From positions 1-45,969 of the forward strand of contig NZ_QWLJ01000040.1 of NCBI RefSeq assembly GCF_009917385.1: 45,969 bases of DNA, written 5' to 3'. This DNA comes from Roseburia sp. 1XD42-34 (GTDB lineage: Bacteria > Bacillota > Bacilli > Bacillales > Amphibacillaceae). The position numbers and the translations under genes were made by a program. Shown here in pieces: positions 42,391-45,969 of this stretch (the first letter of the stretch is position 1; every line of letters starts with the position of its first letter). The notes below the pieces were generated by a model. The model saw only the letters and a program-made list of their open reading frames with translations. It ran no database searches and had not been told where the DNA came from.

Positions 42391-43346
42391 TTATTTATTC
42401 GCTTTTTTTCCGAATTGATATGCGGGATCTAAAATATTTTGATACATTTTTGGTGAAGTAATCATTAAATTGTCGAGATTATATACATCGCCCCCTTGTC
42501 TATAGGTTGTTTATGGTGGAGTATATATGATTTATGCTTCCCGTAATGTTCTAATTTAGGCGCAATGGGAGAGTTTCCTTCCAGCATTATTGAAACATTG
42601 CGTCTATTAAACTCCTTTGCGAAGTTAGATTTTGCCTTGGATTTTCAAAAGTCTTTTCTAAATTCGTTGATGATCTATAGTGCTTACCTTTATCCGCAAA
42701 TTTAATAACCCCACCAGCTTTAATCAGTTTTAAAGGTTTCCCCACTGGAAGAATAGAAGCTCCCACCCATATTCTTTCACCCACAGAGGCTTCTGAATCA
42801 AGAACCGTATTCACATCATCCAACACAACGCAATCTAAAGCCTTTTTGGAAAGTTTTAAGCCATCTTTTCCGATCTTATATCCTGCTAATCCTACATGTA
42901 AACCTGCCTTGACGATCCCATCAGTAGCTTTCCACCCAGCTCTTTTCCGATTCCTTTGGCTTGTCTCGATCGGCAGGAATCGTATCCACTAATTCATATT
43001 CTACACTTCCAGATTCGGTTTGATATTTCCTTACGTTCCTGCCATCCGTTAAGGTATAATAAGTTCCCTGACGTACCTTTTTATAGTTCGATACCTCTAC
43101 CGTGGAAATTACTTGGTGTTCATGGTGGAGAACTGTTGTGTAGTTAAATAGTCGCCTGATGCTGCTGTAGCTGCGTGCATAGCCCGGTAGCTGTAATCCA
43201 TGATTTTCAATCCAAAGTGTTTCTGAATACTGAAGCGGAATAGCTGCAAATCGATTATAGCTAGAGAGTAGAAGCTTACCTGCTTCGCCAAGGACTGTCT
43301 CTAACCCTATTGCGTTTCTAATAGCCTTATTCTCAATACCAGCCAC
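42391..43346 (-). pseudogene. HNH-nuclease toxin (polymorphic/colicin-type), multiply frameshifted
   Basis: Pieces in different frames form one toxin C-terminal region, in order: 43346-42921 (MAGIENKAIRNAIGLETVLG ... LLLSSYNRF, a linker); a pre-toxin helical region (ATDGIVKAGLHVGLAGYKIG, then VGERIWVGASILPVGKPLKL); and NFAKEFNRRNVSIMLEGNSP with KLEHYGKHKSYILHHKQPID. The last piece is GGDVYNLDNLMITSPKMYQN and a TAA at 42391. HHKQPI...GG.VYN.DNL..TP is the HNH DNase signature of colicin E9/pyocin S nucleases. Frameshifts lie near 42935, near 42650 and in a G-run near 42506. The N-terminal delivery domain is absent, so this is an orphan toxin tip. Confidence 0.72.
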
Positions 43347-43479
43347 AAGTTAGTCGCATTATACTAAAAGTGCTAAATTTATTGAATTGTTATGGAAAAG
43401 TATTTTCTTGTATGGAAATATCAACCATAAACTGATACTATGTAACTGAGTAAATAATACATAAAGGGGATATTAGGAA

Positions 43480-44121
43480 ATGAAGAAATTATTTATGTTT
43501 TTGATGCTAATTTTGTTATCCTTTGCATTGGTAGCTTGTGGAGGAGAAGAGTCAAAGGATAACGACAAAGAAGCAAAGGCTGATGAAGCCAATTCCACAG
43601 AAGAAAAAGAAGAAAAGGAAGATACAGAAAAAGATGGGGAAAAGTCTGTTTCTGAAGGTGATGTTATAGAAAACGAAATGGGTAAAACCACTATTCTAAA
43701 CAAAAAGAAAGATATGGATGAATTAGTCGAAAGTGGTCCAATGAAGTTAACAATAACAGGCATACAAAACGCAACATTAGAGCCTGGAGAAGAGTACAAG
43801 CAAATGTTTGACAACAAAGATAAACTAACAGTAATTACAGTTGGCATGAAAGTAGAAAACACGTCCGAAGATACGATTTCATTCTATCCAGATCAGGCAA
43901 CTTTAACTACTAATGCAGGGGATCAAGTGGAAGCAGATATGTTAATGTCAGATGACGTTGGCGGAGATTTCTTTGGCCCTACTAAAAAAGAAGGAAAGAT
44001 TATCTTCAAATTAGATACTCCTGCTGAAGAAATAAAGGACATCAAATTAATTATAAACGGTGCGTCTGATGAAAACCTAGAAACATTAGGCGATAAAATT
44101 GAATTGCCATTAAGTTTTTAA
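43480..44121 (+). CDS. DUF4352-like lipoprotein
   Basis: 213-aa secreted lipoprotein: signal peptide MKKLFMFLMLILLSFALVAC with lipobox LVAC (17-20), a very acidic linker of about 45 residues (KDNDKEAKADEANSTEEKEE), and a C-terminal immunoglobulin-like beta domain. The domain starts near GPMKLTITGIQNATLEPGEE and includes VITVGMKVENTSEDTISFYP, the pattern of the DUF4352 family found in many Bacillus lipoproteins. Role unknown; no operon partner. Ribosome site is weak (TTAGGA). The frame is intact. Confidence 0.8.
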   Translation: MKKLFMFLMLILLSFALVACGGEESKDNDKEAKADEANSTEEKEEKEDTEKDGEKSVSEGDVIENEMGKTTILNKKKDMDELVESGPMKLTITGIQNATLEPGEEYKQMFDNKDKLTVITVGMKVENTSEDTISFYPDQATLTTNAGDQVEADMLMSDDVGGDFFGPTKKEGKIIFKLDTPAEEIKDIKLIINGASDENLETLGDKIELPLSF

Positions 44122-44145
44122 TAGATAACAAAGGAACACTGACTT

Positions 44146-44175
44146 AGCTCTCTTTGAACATAGAGAGCTTTTTTC
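44146..44175 (+). terminator. Terminator of the DUF4352-like gene
   Basis: AGCTCTCT (44146-44153) and AGAGAGCT (44162-44169) form an 8-bp stem followed by TTTTTTC. Confidence 0.9.
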
Positions 44176-44222
44176 TTTGGCAAAAAGTGACTGTTGTTAT
44201 ATGCGATGCTGAGAGTTACAAT

Positions 44223-44238
44223 AAGAACGAACGTTCTT
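44223..44238 (+). promoter_or_regulatory. Candidate LexA (SOS) box
   Basis: AAGAACGAACGTTCTT contains GAAC-N4-GTTC, the core of the Bacillus LexA/DinR box (consensus CGAAC-N4-GTTCG, here flanked by A and T). It lies 13 nt upstream of an ATG (44251). Confidence 0.55.
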
Positions 44239-44250
44239 AAATGTGGTACC

Positions 44251-44612
44251 ATGAATAAAGAACTCAAACAACTCGCTGTAAACTTTATAGCCATGCCTCT
44301 TGCAATAGCTGTATTTAAACACGACCAGCAATATTTTGATGATTTTCATGATCCTGATTTCTATTTAGACTTTACCAATAAATCATTAGATTAATAAATA
44401 AAGACTTAGCTGCCACTAAGAAACAACTGTATAGCCAATACCATTTAGATATTAAACGGATGGGCAAAACTACGTATAAGCGGCAGCATAAAAATAAAGC
44501 TGGCGTGTAGAAATATACGCCAGATCAACTGGGAGAAATAATTACTAAAGTGTGTACCATGTATTTATATAAGGGCTGTGGGCTTGGAGCAAAAGAGAGC
44601 GACTTATGTTAA
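44251..44612 (+). pseudogene. Decayed gene behind the SOS box
   Basis: ATG 44251 opens a 47-codon frame, MNKELKQLAVNFIAMPLAIA then VFKHDQQYFDDFHDPDFYLD, ending at TAA 44392-44394. Two bases out of phase the sequence continues NKDLAATKKQLYSQYHLDIK, RMGKTTYKRQHKNKAGV, an in-frame TAG (44508-44510), then KYTPDQLGEIITKVCTMYLY and KGCGLGAKESDLC with TAA at 44610-44612. The pieces read as one former protein of about 120 residues, broken by one frameshift and one stop. The family is not recognised. The region 44613-44791 holds nothing further. Confidence 0.4.
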
Positions 44613-44791
44613 TTTTGTGCCGCCGGATGTGGAGTAAATAAAATTACTACATCCCCGTAACTCGTTTCGATTAGGGTTACAAGAGGTGGTAAAGTTAATA
44701 AGAAAACGCAAGAGATGTGCTCGTTTATTTTATCCACACATTTGTCATCAGTCAAAAGGAACTATTTTTTCAAAGAAAGGGCATTAAATTT

Positions 44792-45466
44792 TCACCACTT
44801 ACATAAATCAGGTAAATCTTTTAACCCCGTCACCCAAGGCAAAAAGTAGTATGGAGCGTATTCTGAATTATCGAAGTCAATTTCGATTTCTTCTAAGTTA
44901 TGTAAATTAGGAGTCACCTTCCAGATTTTTTGCTTTACTTTTCCATTTCTTATCCATAAGTCGTCATAATTTGAGAGTTTAGAGTCAAAAACAAAATAAG
45001 TTTTTTCTTTGTGAAATTTATTCTTTTCGAAGATACCATAATTAACTAATAAGACATATGGTAAATATTTTTCTTCCATTCCTTTATAAAACCAAATATT
45101 CCTTTTTGATGCCTTTTCTATCATCTCCTTATAGTCTTTTGTTGTTAAATCTTCAAACATATCTTTGCATTTTTTGTATAATGGCCATAAATTGCTTAAT
45201 AGAAAACTTTGTATTTTTTTTGCGTTTTCCATATCTTTTTCTATTGGTTGTAGATTGTCATATAATTTTCGCCTTCCCCCAACAATAGGGCATTTTGTTC
45301 CTGTATAATGTGAAAAATGAGTCGTTACACCTGGAGATGAATTTCCTCGCGTATACATTTCTTCATTACAAACTAAACACAGTGGCGTCTTTTCCATATA
45401 ATGCATTACCCAATCTCTAATAAGTACTTTCTGACCAGTTTCAGAATCTAATGCAACTCTAGGCAA
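44792..45466 (-). CDS. CoiA-like N-terminal domain protein with zinc-finger motif
   Basis: 224 aa, TTG start at 45466 with GGAGGG at 8-nt spacing. The N terminus, LDSETGQKVLIRDWVMHYME, then CLVCNEEMYTR, THFSHYTGTKC, resembles the nuclease-like/zinc-ribbon region of competence protein CoiA, where a CxxC and an HFAH motif occur. The remaining about 150 residues (WFYKGMEEKYLPYVLLVNYG, KTYFVFDSKLSNYDDLWIRN) are unassigned but follow the CoiA-like pattern of a restriction-fold core. It is shorter than full CoiA (about 370 aa). It could be a phage- or island-type relative. Monocistronic, divergent from the next short frame. Confidence 0.55.
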   Translation of the reverse strand: MPRVALDSETGQKVLIRDWVMHYMEKTPLCLVCNEEMYTRGNSSPGVTTHFSHYTGTKCPIVGGRRKLYDNLQPIEKDMENAKKIQSFLLSNLWPLYKKCKDMFEDLTTKDYKEMIEKASKRNIWFYKGMEEKYLPYVLLVNYGIFEKNKFHKEKTYFVFDSKLSNYDDLWIRNGKVKQKIWKVTPNLHNLEEIEIDFDNSEYAPYYFLPWVTGLKDLPDLCKW

Positions 45467-45547
45467 TGAGCGTACCCTCCATTTTTCTTAGTCTATATAC
45501 AGTATTCGACAAATTAACAAAAACACCTTCAAAACACAGAAAATGTT

Positions 45548-45754
45548 ATGAGAGATGGCGTTGTTGTGGAAAGAAAAATATCTGGACATTTGGTTGGCTT
45601 TGGATCTGTTAAAGATATGGAAAGATTGGAGCAATACTACGACGATGGTTTTACTGATGAAGGAATGACTGAGATTAGGGAGAAGAATATACTTATTGTT
45701 ACTGAATGTGGTGAGATGTCTGAGGAGATTGTAGTTTGTAATCAATTATCTTAA
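45548..45754 (+). CDS. Short hypothetical protein or gene fragment
   Basis: 68 codons reading MRDGVVVERKISGHLVGFGS, MERLEQYYDDGFTDEGMTEI and NILIVTECGEMSEEIVVCNQ. The amino-acid mix is protein-like and acidic, but no ribosome site precedes the ATG. The frame is open 8 codons further upstream, which suggests the 3' part of a truncated gene. No family recognised. Confidence 0.4.
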   Translation: MRDGVVVERKISGHLVGFGSVKDMERLEQYYDDGFTDEGMTEIREKNILIVTECGEMSEEIVVCNQLS

Positions 45755-45860
45755 ACTAAGTAAAGTGTCAATGTTACGGAAATAGGCGTATTAAAGTTTT
45801 TATTACAAATTATGTCGAAGTACTATACCATAGTAAAGTTACTTTTTAGGAGGAGTCTAT

Positions 45861-45920
45861 ATGAATTCAAAAGAAACCATTATAAAACATGCGGGACTGT
45901 CAATAATTTTGTGTAAATAA
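45861..45920 (+). CDS. Very short ORF with a strong ribosome site (19 aa)
   Basis: TTAGGAGGAG followed at 5 nt by ATG opens MNSKETIIKHAGLSIILCK and a TAA. The ribosome site is one of the best in the window. It is either a genuine small peptide, or more likely the start of a longer gene truncated by the sequence that follows from about 45905. Confidence 0.35.
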   Translation: MNSKETIIKHAGLSIILCK

Positions 45921-45969
45921 CCGAATACCTTTTCTCGTAGTTCTTGTTACTTGTTAAACATATCTGTTA

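Noticed and set aside
45905..45930. A sixth, reverse-oriented copy of the structured repeat at the window edge
   Set aside because: Only 13 nt (AAATAACCGAATA) match; the following bases do not continue into the GCCACGTACGG block, and the upstream block is also absent.

Overview
The window reads as a chromosomal segment of a low-GC, moderately halophilic or alkaliphilic member of the Bacillaceae, in the Virgibacillus/Oceanobacillus range. That placement is an inference from AT-rich sequence, AGGAGG ribosome sites, frequent TTG/GTG starts, and B. subtilis-type neighbourhoods such as yfmS-yfmT, ltaS and yyaL. No rRNA, phage or CRISPR locus is visible.

Layout. 1-550: 3' end of an IS256-family insertion sequence, inserted into a copy of a structured intergenic repeat. 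595-8200: lipoteichoic acid synthase, a transmembrane chemoreceptor, then an operon of a soluble chemoreceptor and an aromatic aldehyde dehydrogenase (yfmS-yfmT). 8900-10520: a small coiled-coil protein and an M19 dipeptidase. 10750-18690: a cell-wall amino-sugar locus. One strand carries PTS IIA, mupG, murQ, a BadF-type amino-sugar kinase and an RpiR regulator. The opposite strand carries PTS IIB, IIC, a small membrane protein and a GH4 phospho-glycosidase. The enzymes fit uptake of a MurNAc-containing disaccharide, its cleavage by MupG and removal of the lactyl ether by MurQ. 19090-28160: a maltodextrin locus (LacI regulator, GH31 alpha-glucosidase, MalG, MalF, MalE, divergent GH13 neopullulanase), with two LacI-type operators and a perfect 33-bp palindrome in the divergent promoter region.

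28.2-33.1 kb is accessory. A tRNA-Thr is followed about 4.1 kb later by a degraded copy of its own 3' half. Between them lie a YeeE/YedE sulfur transporter under a 28-bp palindromic operator, a frameshifted Uma2 gene, an IS3 remnant and another copy of the repeat. This looks like an old tRNA-targeted island whose integrase has been lost. 33.1-41.9 kb: a vWA lipoprotein, a broken membrane-anchored OB-fold-like gene, purU, tRNA-Ser, a class-I amidotransferase-like hydrolase, a lipoprotein relic, an unknown protein and YyaL. 42.1-45.97 kb: a decayed HNH-nuclease toxin with its colicin-type immunity gene, a DUF4352-like lipoprotein, an SOS-box-linked relic and a CoiA-like protein.

The most unusual signal is a family of five 210-275 bp repeats (330-550, 2857-3133, 8225-8484, 18726-18943, 31961-32173), all in one orientation and all intergenic. 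They share long-range pairings and hairpins, with one module of about 50 nt present in three copies and absent from two. They look more like a structured RNA or RNA-encoding mobile repeat than a simple inverted-repeat MITE. A second theme is that frameshifts, mostly in homopolymers or short duplications, cluster in the accessory genes after 31 kb, while the metabolic genes are intact.
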